64,000 nt of DNA from Oxalobacter vibrioformis (GTDB taxonomy: Bacteria; Pseudomonadota; Gammaproteobacteria; Burkholderiales; Burkholderiaceae_D). The position numbers and the translations under genes are program-made. Shown here piece by piece: positions 15,745 through 23,563 of this stretch; position 1 is the first letter of the stretch; each line of letters opens with the position of its first letter. The notes under the pieces were generated by a model. That model had not been told where the DNA came from. It did not search any database and was given only the letters and a program-made list of their open reading frames with translations. Location of the stretch: assembly GCF_027118995.1 (NCBI RefSeq), contig NZ_CP098242.1:2209001-2273000 (forward strand), in the 5' to 3' direction.

Positions 15745-16851
15745 ATGGTGATTGGGCTGCCCGCCATGATGGCTGCCGGGTTTGAGGATTTCGGAGGCAA
15801 TGTGTTGTTTGATGCGCAAGGTGGAAGAATCAGGACATGGTTTGCCGACAGTATTGCGGCAGGCGTTGAAGAGGACCCGGTTGTATTGGCTTCCCGTCAT
15901 TTCGGCATAGCGGAAGGGGTATTGCGCGAGTATATGAACCAGTTGGTGGACACAGGCTGGTTTACGCAGGCGGGTTCTTTGCGTCAGCCACGTTATGGGC
16001 TGGGAGAAAAGCGCGAGATTGTCCGCACATATTGCCAGATACAGCGGGTGGATGTGGTGGATGTCTGGGAGACTTTTTTTCGACCGTTTTTTGCCATGAC
16101 GCCCAATGTAAAAAATATCGCGCACTATGGTTTTACGCGGATGCTGGACAATGCGTTTGTCCATGCCGGTGGGGGGATGGTAACGGCGCTGGTGTGCTCG
16201 GTGGGCGGGATGCTCACGATCTGTATTATGGATGACGGGGTGGGGATTTTTGCGAAGGTGGAAAAAGCGCTGCATTTGCCGGATCGGCGGATGGCGGCGC
16301 TTGAGCTTGCCAAAGGGCGGCTTGCGCCGGATATCGCCGGAAAGTCAGGGGAGAGTGTTTTTCTGGTATCGCATCTTTTTGATTTTTTTGCGATCCGGGC
16401 CAATGGCCTGCAGTATGTGCGCAATGGGGCTTCGTCTTACAATAATGTGCCGGAGTCAGTGACTTTTTCAGCGGATACGAACCAGAAGGGAACGACGGTG
16501 GTGATGGTTATCCCGATGGGCAGTACGGCAAGCCTGGCGGATGTGATGGGGCGCTATGCGAAAAGTCCGGCGCATCCGGTTTTTTCCGCGACGGCGGTGC
16601 CGGTAAAGCTTGCCAGTCTTGGCGGAGAAGAGCTGGTGTCGCGCGAGCAGGCAAGGCGGCTGATGGATCGGCTCGACAGTTTTGAGAAAGTGGTGCTGGA
16701 TTTTTCGGATGTGAGCCGGATAGGGAGTGGTTTTGCCGATGAGGTTTTCCGGGTATTTGCCCATGAGTACCCTTCGGTCAGGCTGGATATAGCCAATGCC
16801 TCGCCTGTGGTGTGGCAGACGATCAGCCAGGCCCGGAGTAGCCTGCATTGA
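15745..16851 (+). CDS. GHKL ATP-binding protein with C-terminal STAS-like domain
   Basis: This 368-residue protein has an N-terminal winged-helix-like region (FGIAEGVLREYMNQLVDTGW, about residues 53-75). A GHKL ATPase domain follows, with N-box RMLDNAFVHAGG near residue 133 and G1 box IMDDGVGIF. The C-terminal STAS-like DUF4325-type domain runs from about residue 275 (SREQARRLMDRLDSFEKVVL, DFSDVSRIGSGFADEVFRVF). A kinase-like domain fused to a STAS-like partner suggests an anti-sigma/anti-anti-sigma-style switch in one chain, probably DNA-bound. No partner is encoded nearby. The role is inference; the domains are clear. Confidence 0.75.
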   Translation: MVIGLPAMMAAGFEDFGGNVLFDAQGGRIRTWFADSIAAGVEEDPVVLASRHFGIAEGVLREYMNQLVDTGWFTQAGSLRQPRYGLGEKREIVRTYCQIQRVDVVDVWETFFRPFFAMTPNVKNIAHYGFTRMLDNAFVHAGGGMVTALVCSVGGMLTICIMDDGVGIFAKVEKALHLPDRRMAALELAKGRLAPDIAGKSGESVFLVSHLFDFFAIRANGLQYVRNGASSYNNVPESVTFSADTNQKGTTVVMVIPMGSTASLADVMGRYAKSPAHPVFSATAVPVKLASLGGEELVSREQARRLMDRLDSFEKVVLDFSDVSRIGSGFADEVFRVFAHEYPSVRLDIANASPVVWQTISQARSSLH

Positions 16852-16879
16852 TCTGATGTTGAGGGAAACTGTGCAAAGA

Positions 16880-16907
16880 GAAAGCCGGGAAATTCCCGGC
16901 TTTTTTG
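16880..16907. terminator. Bidirectional terminator between ATPase and repressor genes
   Basis: AAAGCCGGGAA-ATTCCCGGCTTTTTT, perfect over ten bases with A and T tails on the two sides. It serves the convergent genes ending at 16851 and 16942. Confidence 0.75.
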
Positions 16908-16941
16908 TCGGATCAGCCGGGTGTGCCCGGCTGAGGGTATA

Positions 16942-17655
16942 TCAGGTTTCGTCTGTCCATTTGCCGATGACCACGCCACAGATGGTGGCATTGTTACCGA
17001 CCCGCATGATCCGGTTGGGCCAGGCGGGATTTAAGGCCATGAGCATTTTTTCTCCATTGGGTTCTACCAGCAGTTGCTTGAATGTGGCGGTATGCTCATC
17101 ATCCATGCGGACAACGACCATGCTGCCATTGACCGGCTCACGCTCAGGGTCAACTGCAATATAGTCGCCGTCATTGTATGAGCGGTCGCCGCCGGGGTTG
17201 TGCATGCTTTGTCCGACAACCTTGAGCACAAAGGCGTTTTCGCTGTGTTTGAAGGGACAATAAATCCACTCATCGGCATCTCCCGGATGGAAGTTGTCGA
17301 CAGTTTCATTCCAGTTGCCGGCCTGGACCCATGAGATGAGTGGAAGCTGTCCGTCCTTGCCGGGTGGACGGGCAGAGGCACCGCCGGGCAAACGGTCTGA
17401 ACTCCAGTTTGCTTCCCCCAGGCTGCTCATATAGGGTTCGTCATCAAAAAAGAAACCAACCGGCACATCAAATGCTGTAGCAATGGCACGCAGGTTTTCT
17501 GCGGTGGCATTGACTTCGCCGCGGCGTATTCTGCCAATTGTGGTCTGTCCTATTCCGGTCTTCTTGGCAAGTTTCATCTGGGTGCCAAGATTCGGATGTG
17601 ACTTCATAAGGTAGTCCAGGCGCTCTGCAACGATATCTTTAGATTTTCTCTTCAT
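16942..17655 (-). CDS. Prophage CI-like repressor (HTH plus S24 peptidase)
   Basis: This 237-residue protein has an N-terminal XRE helix-turn-helix (TQMKLAKKTGIGQTTIGRIR, about residues 22-42). The C-terminal LexA/CI-type S24 domain has the catalytic Ser in VVGQSM (about 148) and Lys in TFKQLL (about 190). It would repress phage early genes and self-cleave with RecA on DNA damage. The start at 17655 fits the family; an ATG at 17667 behind AGGAT is possible. Divergent promoters lie just upstream, facing the early operon at 18126-21489. Confidence 0.88.
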   Translation of the reverse strand: MKRKSKDIVAERLDYLMKSHPNLGTQMKLAKKTGIGQTTIGRIRRGEVNATAENLRAIATAFDVPVGFFFDDEPYMSSLGEANWSSDRLPGGASARPPGKDGQLPLISWVQAGNWNETVDNFHPGDADEWIYCPFKHSENAFVLKVVGQSMHNPGGDRSYNDGDYIAVDPEREPVNGSMVVVRMDDEHTATFKQLLVEPNGEKMLMALNPAWPNRIMRVGNNATICGVVIGKWTDET

Positions 17656-17704
17656 AAAGCAATACATGATCCTATTATGGAGCATCAAACAAACCATTTG
17701 TGAC

Positions 17705-17741
17705 TTGATTAAAGTCCGAAAATGGTCTAATATTCAATATT
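17705..17741. promoter_or_regulatory. Overlapping divergent promoters of repressor and early operon
   Basis: Rightward: TTGATT (17705-17710), 17-base spacer, TAATAT (17728-17733). Leftward on the minus strand: TTGAAT (17732-17737), 18 bases, TTTAAT (about 17708-17713). The two overlap, so one bound repressor would govern both. CCGAAAATGGTC (17716-17727) lies in the shared spacer and AATATTCAATATT (17729-17741) is a palindrome. Confidence 0.55.
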
Positions 17742-17836
17742 CGGTCTGTTTTTTATTTATGTTACGTATTTTAAAGGGAGTTTATGCCATAAATGTTTTG
17801 TTTTACAGGGATGTGCAAGTGATATTTTTTTATTGA

Positions 17837-17849
17837 GACCATTTTTGGT
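17837..17849. promoter_or_regulatory. Second operator-like site in the early leader
   Basis: GACCATTTTTGGT is the reverse complement, with one change, of the CCGAAAATGGTC in the promoter overlap. A repeated half-palindrome (ACCA-TTTT-TGGT) about 120 bases away suggests a second repressor site. No cro-like gene is found in the 17700-18125 gap. Confidence 0.35.
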
Positions 17850-18125
17850 TGTTTCTCTCTATCTGGCCAGGCTTGTTGTACAGTAATTCCGCGGTTGCTT
17901 GCGGGAGTGTGACATGGCTTTTCTCATGCCGGGGAAAAAGGCTGATCAATGGTTTTTCGAGGGTTAATGTCTTATTGAACCCGATTTTGCCGCTCCTGTT
18001 GTTGTGGTTCCGCAATTTTTTTTCCTTATTGTAGACCGTTTAGGGTCTTTTTCTGGTGGCAATGGGAATTGCAGGGGATTTTTTCGCCTTTTTTTGCCTG
18101 TGCCGCTGCTTTTTGGGAGGCTGAC

Positions 18126-18299
18126 ATGTGTGATTGGGATTTAGTTGCACTACACAAATATCGCGAAAGGACAAAGCGTATGACGGCATTTAACTGGTCA
18201 CGACGGTATTGTCCTGTATGCCGCAAAAGCCGGTCTTTTCCGACACAGTTTGCCGATGGTGCCGCCTGTTGCAATATCTGTGCGCGGAGGGGAGAGTGA
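18126..18299 (+). CDS. Small zinc-ribbon-like protein, first gene of phage early operon
   Basis: This 57-residue protein contains CPVCRKSRSFPTQFADGAAC and CNICARR, two CxxC pairs like a zinc ribbon of the kind found in phage replication proteins. A strong GGGAGG lies five bases before the ATG at 18126. Its TGA overlaps the GTG start of the DUF1376 gene (GTGA), so the two are translationally coupled. Too small for the usual gene-length cut-off in some pipelines, but the coding evidence is good. The role is unknown, presumably nucleic-acid binding. Confidence 0.65.
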   Translation: MCDWDLVALHKYRERTKRMTAFNWSRRYCPVCRKSRSFPTQFADGAACCNICARRGE

Positions 18300-19411
18300 A
18301 TTTCTACAAGCATTTTATTGGAGACTACCAGCGCGATACCGGGCACTTGAGCCTGATGGAACATGGCGCTTACCGGCTGATGCTCGATACCTTTTATGCC
18401 ACGCAAAAGCCGCTGCCGAAAGACCGGCGGACACTTTACCGGCTTCTGCGGGCGGAAAGTGCCGCAGAGCGCAAGGCGATTGATTTGGTTATATCGCAAT
18501 TCTGGCTGGCAGGAAAAAAGGGGCTGGTCAACCTGCGAGCGGAAACGGAAATCGGGAAGGCGCAAAAACAGGCCGAAGTGAATCGCCAGATTGCCCACGC
18601 CAGGGAGGAAAAACGACGGATGGCAAAGCGGATTGCCGATGCCGGAGAGAGCGAAGATCGGCTGTTTTCTGGTGTGCTCGGATGCAAACATGGTTCTTTG
18701 GGTCATCCTGAAAATCAAGTGTACGGAGTGTCTAGAGCAGATGGTAGCAGTATGCCGAATGAAAAGCAAGCCATTAATGGCGCAAATATTGCAAAAAATG
18801 CAAATAAAGATGCATTTATGGCTATGACCGAGGAAAACAGGGCTTTTCGCACAGCGGTAGACATTCAGGGCGATGTGCCTGGGGATATGGCAGATGTTGT
18901 TGTGGAAGCGGCTGTTGAAACGATAGACGGGGTTGCTGAAAAAGACCGGGAGGGAGACAAGAAGAGCCGGCATGCCGATATGTCTGCCGCTTTCAGTGCG
19001 CAGGATCTGGCCCTGGCGATGCGTGCTGCCGGGGTTGAGGCGCGCCCGGGTGATCCTCGGATCATGGCGCTGGCGCATCAGGGTATTTCGCCGGAAACCG
19101 TGGCTGCAGCATGTGAGGAAGCAAAAAGGGCAAGACCGGATGAGCGGATCGGGCCGGCGTATGTCGTGCGGATTGTGGAGCGCTGGGCGAAGGATGCCGC
19201 GTCGATAACGGCGCATGGGGCCGTTGCTCATGGAAAGGCAAGCCAGGGCGGGGCCCATATGGAGAGAAAGCGGGTCATGGAAGGGTTGACGGGGTGGCGT
19301 GCGGATGGCGGCAGGGAGGCTTTCCTGACGATTGAAGGACGTGCGCGTGTTCTTGAGTCTTCCCCGGCTTGTGACAGGAAGGATGTGGATGACGATGGGT
19401 TTTATGGCTGA
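18296..19411 (+). CDS. DUF1376 (YdaU-like) phage replication protein
   Basis: This 371-residue protein begins NFYKHFIGDYQRDTGHLSLM, the DUF1376 domain seen in phage replication regions (YdaU-like, residues 1-90). A charged, low-conservation middle follows. The C-terminal part (LALAMRAAGVEARPGDPRIM, EAKRARPDERIGPAYVVRIV) resembles the tails of phage replisome organisers. The start is GTG at 18296 behind GGAGGGGAG, coupled to the small upstream gene. It probably acts at the phage origin with the next gene product. Confidence 0.75.
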   Translation: MNFYKHFIGDYQRDTGHLSLMEHGAYRLMLDTFYATQKPLPKDRRTLYRLLRAESAAERKAIDLVISQFWLAGKKGLVNLRAETEIGKAQKQAEVNRQIAHAREEKRRMAKRIADAGESEDRLFSGVLGCKHGSLGHPENQVYGVSRADGSSMPNEKQAINGANIAKNANKDAFMAMTEENRAFRTAVDIQGDVPGDMADVVVEAAVETIDGVAEKDREGDKKSRHADMSAAFSAQDLALAMRAAGVEARPGDPRIMALAHQGISPETVAAACEEAKRARPDERIGPAYVVRIVERWAKDAASITAHGAVAHGKASQGGAHMERKRVMEGLTGWRADGGREAFLTIEGRARVLESSPACDRKDVDDDGFYG

Positions 19412-20048
19412 GGCCGGGAGAGCGGAAGAGACACCGGCAGTGGTTTCGTCTTCGACATTGGCCAATGTGGAGGCGCTTTTTTCCGAGCTGGCAGCGATTT
19501 ACGGTGCCCGTTTTGCGGATATGTGGCGTAACACGGATGTGGGCCATGTGAAGGCGGTATGGGCCGGTGCGCTTGCCGGGCTGAAGGTGGGGGAGGTAAG
19601 GCAGGGGTTGATGGGTTGCCGGAAAAAGCCCTGGCCACCGACATTGCCGGAGTTTTTGCTGTTATGCCGTGCCGAACCGGATTATGAGTCGCTTTTTGGC
19701 GATGCGCAATTGCAGGCATGGCACCGGGCAAAAGGAAAGGATGTCTGGACAGACCCGGTACTTTTCTGGTCGGCGTATGCCTTCGGGTTTTATGACCTGA
19801 AAAAGGCGTCCTGGCAGATGGCAAAAACGCGCTGGACGCGCATTGTGGCGGAAAAGCAGGCATGCGCGGATACGCTGCCGCCGGTGCCGCAAAGAGGGAC
19901 GGCCATTGCTGGTGCGGGGGTGACGGCGTCAGGGGGTGAAAAGGCAAGAGAACATCTGGCACGTCTGCGGGTGTTTTTGAAAACGGGAGAAACAGGAGAG
20001 GCTGATGAAAAAGGGAGGGGATGTGATCAGGGTAAGCGGCAGGCTTGA
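19389..20048 (+). CDS. Phage replication protein P-like helicase loader
   Basis: This 219-residue protein has a central segment (VEALFSELAAIYGARFADMW, then VWAGALAGLKVGEVRQGL and PWPPTLPEFLLLCR) like the replication protein P family that recruits the host DnaB helicase in lambdoid phages. It overlaps the upstream gene by 23 bases. AGGAAGG before the ATG at 19389 sets the start; earlier ATGs in the same frame are possible. The C-terminal 40 residues look disordered. Function is inferred from family resemblance and position. Confidence 0.6.
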   Translation: MTMGFMAEAGRAEETPAVVSSSTLANVEALFSELAAIYGARFADMWRNTDVGHVKAVWAGALAGLKVGEVRQGLMGCRKKPWPPTLPEFLLLCRAEPDYESLFGDAQLQAWHRAKGKDVWTDPVLFWSAYAFGFYDLKKASWQMAKTRWTRIVAEKQACADTLPPVPQRGTAIAGAGVTASGGEKAREHLARLRVFLKTGETGEADEKGRGCDQGKRQA

Positions 20049-20373
20049 AAAAACGCGCGAGGGGTCGGGATATGCGCTTTTTGCCCGGCATGAGGGGTTT
20101 ATCCCGCCAGGGCAATACCGGATGGTGTCTGCCGGGGTCGAGATCAGTGATATGCCGCCGGGACTCATCGGGTACGTTTGCAATACCCGCATGATGGCTG
20201 CACAGGGGCTGGTTTGTGCGCCACTGGTCGTGGACGGGACGTTGAAGGGGGAGATCATGCTGACGCTTTTTAATGCGGGCAGCGGGTATTGCCGGATTGC
20301 GGTGGGGGAATGTATTGGCAGGCTCTTTTTTTCGCTGGCACTCTCGCCGCAGATCCAGCGGGAAATGCGATAG
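20005..20373 (+). CDS. dUTPase-fold protein lacking catalytic motifs
   Basis: This 122-residue protein aligns by eye along a whole dUTPase: GSGYALFA at motif 1, PPGQYRMVSAGVEI, CNTRMMAAQG at motif 2 (normally PRSG...HG), APLVVDGTLKGEIMLTLFNA at motif 3 and VGECIGRLFF at motif 4. The motif 1 Asp, the PRS of motif 2 and the motif 3 Tyr are all replaced, so dUTP hydrolysis is unlikely. Some phage dUTPases act as regulators, as in derepression of staphylococcal islands by binding Stl; a moonlighting role is possible. It overlaps the previous gene by 44 bases. Confidence 0.6.
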   Translation: MKKGGDVIRVSGRLEKTREGSGYALFARHEGFIPPGQYRMVSAGVEISDMPPGLIGYVCNTRMMAAQGLVCAPLVVDGTLKGEIMLTLFNAGSGYCRIAVGECIGRLFFSLALSPQIQREMR

Positions 20374-20383
20374 AAAACGGGTT

Positions 20384-20403
20384 AGGGCGTGTTAACACGC
20401 CCT
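20384..20403. repeat. AGGGCGTG-type palindrome, copy 1
   Basis: AGGGCGTGTTAACACGCCCT is a perfect 20-base palindrome between two early genes. A near copy with two changes lies at 50277-50296. This looks like a REP-type dispersed element. Confidence 0.6.
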
Positions 20404-20431
20404 AGGGCAACTGACTGGTGAGGGAGAAAAA

Positions 20432-20833
20432 ATGGCTGGTATCAGATTAAGTAATGACGAGCAGAAGCGGCTGATCATGGATTGCCTGCATGAGGCGCCG
20501 ATGACGGTGGCAGCGATGGCAAAGCGGCTGCTGTGTTCGCCGGATACGATAAGAAAGCGCTTGAGGGAACTCCAGGAGGAAACCCGCATGGTGCGCGTCA
20601 TTGGCTGGGACATGAAAGGAACGGCACTGGTGAGAATCTGGGGCGTTGGTGCAAAAAAACGGCGGATGCCGATGGCAAGTCTGCCCTCATCGGCCCAGCG
20701 AAAAGCAATGCAAGGGAAAAGGGCTGTTGCGGCAACAGAAAAGCCCGGCAGGAAGACAAAGAGGGAGAAAGCGGTGCCTTATCGCCTGGAAGCGATGGAT
20801 AAATGGCTGTTTGCGATCAGGAGGGCATCATGA
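20432..20833 (+). CDS. Winged-helix DNA-binding protein of the phage early operon
   Basis: This 133-residue protein has an N-terminal winged helix (MDCLHEAPMTVAAMAKRLLC then SPDTIRKRLRELQEE, residues 15-50, and a VRVIGWD wing). A basic, Lys/Arg-rich tail follows. AGGGAG lies before the ATG. The stop overlaps the start of the RusA gene (ATGA), so the two are coupled. It may regulate late genes or load replication proteins; neither can be decided from sequence. Confidence 0.7.
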   Translation: MAGIRLSNDEQKRLIMDCLHEAPMTVAAMAKRLLCSPDTIRKRLRELQEETRMVRVIGWDMKGTALVRIWGVGAKKRRMPMASLPSSAQRKAMQGKRAVAATEKPGRKTKREKAVPYRLEAMDKWLFAIRRAS

Positions 20834-21489
20834 TTGTCCTGAGCCTGCCTTTGCCGGTGGCGGCAGAAAGCTACTGGAAGCGCTTTGTGCCTAAAGGCGC
20901 AAAAATGCCGAAAATATCGGTAAGCCGTGAAGGACGCATGTACCGCGAGCTGGTGAAAAATGTGGCACGCCAGGCCGGGGTGAGCACACCGCTTGCCGGG
21001 CGGGTATCGCTTTCGTATGTGCTTTATCCGAAACGCCCGAATGACTGGCGCGAGTATTTTCGCCGTGATCCGGAGTGCTGGGATGATATGGTGAAATGCG
21101 AGAGTCTGGACAGTGTGGGGCGGGTACTTGTCGACGCCCTTCGGGGTGTGGCGTTTGAAAATGACCGGCGTATTCGGAAAATCGAGGCAGAGCGTGCGGT
21201 GCCGGATGGACATCCCCGGGTGGAAATCCGGATAGAGAAGCTGGCAGGCGAGCTGGAAAAAAGGCGCTCAGTAGAGGAGGTGCACGAGACGCGGCACGGC
21301 ATGGCGTATTTTTACCCGCCGGGCACGATCGTGGCGACGCCCAGCGGACGGCAGGCGGTGGTGCTGCGCTACCTGCACGGCACAGGCAAGGCTGATACGT
21401 TTGAGCGGGCGATCTGCCGCTACCTGGACAGTACATCGGAAAGGGAGTGCGTAACGCTTCAGCCGCGCTTTTTGAGGCGGATCAGCTAA
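20830..21489 (+). CDS. RusA-family Holliday junction resolvase
   Basis: This 219-residue protein carries a RusA domain: YWKRFVPKG, KISVSREGRMYRELV, then DDMVKCESLDSVGRVLVDAL and VAFENDRRIRKIEAE, which hold the conserved acidic residues for metal-dependent cutting of four-way junctions. The last 75 residues (HGMAYFYPPGTIVATPSGRQ...) are an extension absent from the 120-residue E. coli RusA and look like a small beta domain. RusA is typical of the early region of lambdoid phages. It is the last gene before a strong terminator. Confidence 0.8.
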   Translation: MIVLSLPLPVAAESYWKRFVPKGAKMPKISVSREGRMYRELVKNVARQAGVSTPLAGRVSLSYVLYPKRPNDWREYFRRDPECWDDMVKCESLDSVGRVLVDALRGVAFENDRRIRKIEAERAVPDGHPRVEIRIEKLAGELEKRRSVEEVHETRHGMAYFYPPGTIVATPSGRQAVVLRYLHGTGKADTFERAICRYLDSTSERECVTLQPRFLRRIS

Positions 21490-21526
21490 CGTCTGTTATT
21501 CTGTAAAAACCGGTTCAAAGCCGCTG

Positions 21527-21558
21527 CGTCATCGTTACGGATGATGCAGCGGCTTTTT
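21527..21558 (+). terminator. Strong intrinsic terminator of the phage early operon
   Basis: GCCGCTGCGTCATC and GATGATGCAGCGGC form a 14-base stem with one mismatch, followed by T5. It ends the prophage remnant; no phage genes follow. Confidence 0.8.
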
Positions 21559-21711
21559 GTCGGGCGGATGTTTGTATTTTCCATCTATGAGAAATGCGGT
21601 GTTTTTACCCGTTTGTTCCTCTGTGGAGACGGTTCCGTTACAGGGTGGTTCCGGTGTAAAATTTCGTGTTGGCAGAAAGGCTATGCGGCTTTTGGCGGCA
21701 CGAACAGGAAG

Positions 21712-22662
21712 ATGGGGGACAGACACTTGCAGCAGATTGATTTGAAACGGACGGGAAAAGGCCATTGGGGCGGCCCCTTGCGATTTTTCTCGATTACGGT
21801 CGGACTGTTTTTTTTCTGCAGCGCTTTTGTGGGTAATGATTCCCATGCGGCGTCGATCCAGCCGATCGTGCTCTCGGCAAAATGCCCGACGGGTGGCGCG
21901 GTCGGGGAAAGGCTTTTCCAGGAAGCGATTGATTATGAAAATGCCCGAAAGGATGTTGAGCCGGATTTTTTCAGGGCGGAGCGCCTGTATGAAAAGGCGC
22001 TGACCAGGGGCAATGCAAAAGCAGCACTTTATCTGGGACGGATGTACCGGCATACTTTCATGAAAGTGCCAGGGTATTCGCCCCGTCTGCAGTTCCAGGT
22101 GGCGCTTTTTGAGCGGGCTGCTTCGATGGGATGCCCGGACGGGTATCTTTTCCTGGCTGAAGCCTACCAGAACGGCTGGGGAGTCAAAAGGGATATGAAT
22201 ACCGCCTGGCGGCTGGTAAAGGAGGGTGCCGAGAAAGGTTCCATGGCGGCGATGACGGCATGGGGGACGAATCTGTATTTCCAGAATCGCTATGAAAGGG
22301 GGCCGGAAGCACAAACGAAGCGTGAGCAGGCCAAGGCCTGGCTGGAAAAGGCATTAAGGCAGGGGTACGGCAATGCCGGGCACGAACTGGCGATTATTTA
22401 CCGCATGTATGAGTATGATCCGAAAAACGCGATCCGTGCCCTGCGTGAAGGGGCGCGGCTGGGCAATGTGGATTGTCTTTACATGCTGGCCGGGATATAC
22501 CGGCGCGGTGAAGACGGTCAGCCCAAAGACCCGGCCTATGCCGATGTGGCTGATGCGCTGCGCCGGGAGATTGATGTGAAGGAAACGCCCAAACCGATCG
22601 GCAATTTTTCAAAATGGCTGCCGGTAAAGCAGGTGATGCCTTACCGGGTGAATACACCATGA
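21712..22662 (+). CDS. Secreted SEL1-repeat protein
   Basis: This 316-residue protein starts at 21712 behind AGGAA. A membrane-spanning signal (PLRFFSITVGLFFFCSAFVG, about residues 22-41) has a likely cleavage near SHA-AS. Five or six SEL1-type repeats follow, for example GNAKAALYLGRMYRH, GYLFLAEAYQNGWGVKRDMN and GNVDCLYMLAGIYRRGEDG. A longer frame to 21541 runs into the phage terminator and is rejected. It overlaps the next gene (ATGA), forming a two-gene operon of exported proteins of unknown partner. Confidence 0.75.
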   Translation: MGDRHLQQIDLKRTGKGHWGGPLRFFSITVGLFFFCSAFVGNDSHAASIQPIVLSAKCPTGGAVGERLFQEAIDYENARKDVEPDFFRAERLYEKALTRGNAKAALYLGRMYRHTFMKVPGYSPRLQFQVALFERAASMGCPDGYLFLAEAYQNGWGVKRDMNTAWRLVKEGAEKGSMAAMTAWGTNLYFQNRYERGPEAQTKREQAKAWLEKALRQGYGNAGHELAIIYRMYEYDPKNAIRALREGARLGNVDCLYMLAGIYRRGEDGQPKDPAYADVADALRREIDVKETPKPIGNFSKWLPVKQVMPYRVNTP

Positions 22663-23420
22663 TGCGTTTTTCCTGTTTTTGCCGGAGTGTGCTGGCCGTC
22701 TGTTGCTGCATGGTCTTTTTACTGCCGATAGCCCGTGCCCAGGATAACGCTTCAGGCAAGGCATATACCCGTATTTATATTGAAAACCGCTGTTACCACA
22801 CGGTAGACCTGGCCATTGAGCGGGAAAAGGAAGATGTCTCGCTCCCGCCGGTTTCTCCGCGTGATACAGAGATTGTCCTTTTTACCTGGACGAAAAATAT
22901 CGTGCCTGAGGAGGTGATCCGCTTCTCGCGCAAGGATGCCGGGGAAAAGCGTGTCACGGCAGAGGAGCTGCTGGCAGGCGCCCGGCAGGAGCAGTGGGTG
23001 ATGGGGCGCCATGTGGTTACTTCGTGGTTTGTCACGCTCTGTAAAAAGGAGCGGAAGCTGGATGATCCGGCAGGGGTGACTATCCGGCCTGCGCAGGCCG
23101 GGGAGAAAGTGGCCGAGTATGAGATGCTCTTTACGCGCGTACCCGGATCGGGCGACCCGATGCATATTTTTTCAGATTACCCGGTGCGTATATCGTTAAA
23201 TGGCACCCCCTTGCAGATACTGGCAACAGGAAAGGACGGGGTATTGCGTTTTCTCCTGCTTAAAGAAGCTTCAGGCACTATTACGCTTGAGGCAGCACCG
23301 GATATCACCCGTACGATGGCGCTGGGCAGCGACTGGAGACCGGTCAGGGTACGTTCTGCCAAAGTCGGGGAAAAACTGCTGGTGGAGCCGAAACAGGTGG
23401 GGTCTCCGGAGGACTGGTAA
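22659..23420 (+). CDS. Hypothetical secreted protein coupled to SEL1 gene
   Basis: I do not recognise this 253-residue protein. It has a Cys-rich signal peptide (MMRFSCFCRSVLAVCCCMVF, cleavage near ARA-QD). The mature part is predicted to be mostly beta strands, for example AYTRIYIENRCYHTVDLAIE near its start and LEAAPDITRTMALG later. The ATG at 22659 overlaps the stop of the SEL1 gene. A companion function with the SEL1 protein in the periplasm is inferred from the operon only. Confidence 0.65.
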   Translation: MMRFSCFCRSVLAVCCCMVFLLPIARAQDNASGKAYTRIYIENRCYHTVDLAIEREKEDVSLPPVSPRDTEIVLFTWTKNIVPEEVIRFSRKDAGEKRVTAEELLAGARQEQWVMGRHVVTSWFVTLCKKERKLDDPAGVTIRPAQAGEKVAEYEMLFTRVPGSGDPMHIFSDYPVRISLNGTPLQILATGKDGVLRFLLLKEASGTITLEAAPDITRTMALGSDWRPVRVRSAKVGEKLLVEPKQVGSPEDW

Positions 23421-23563
23421 TACGCAAATCAAACTGTCTGAACCGGTATAAAGGTTGTATTCGGGCAACGATCAACAGTGCATCCGATATAGTCGGCAAC
23501 AGCTCGCTTGACGGTGGGGTTTACTGGCTGACTCCGAGGAGTTACAGTTGACGAATAATGTGA
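23421..23563. other. Spacer before IS481 element
   Basis: No gene seen. The stretch separates the secreted-protein operon from the left end of the IS481 element. Confidence 0.3.

Noticed and set aside
18026..19465. Minus-strand open frame of 479 codons
   Set aside because: It lies opposite the DUF1376 and P-like genes, which have ribosome binding sites, coupling and family patterns.
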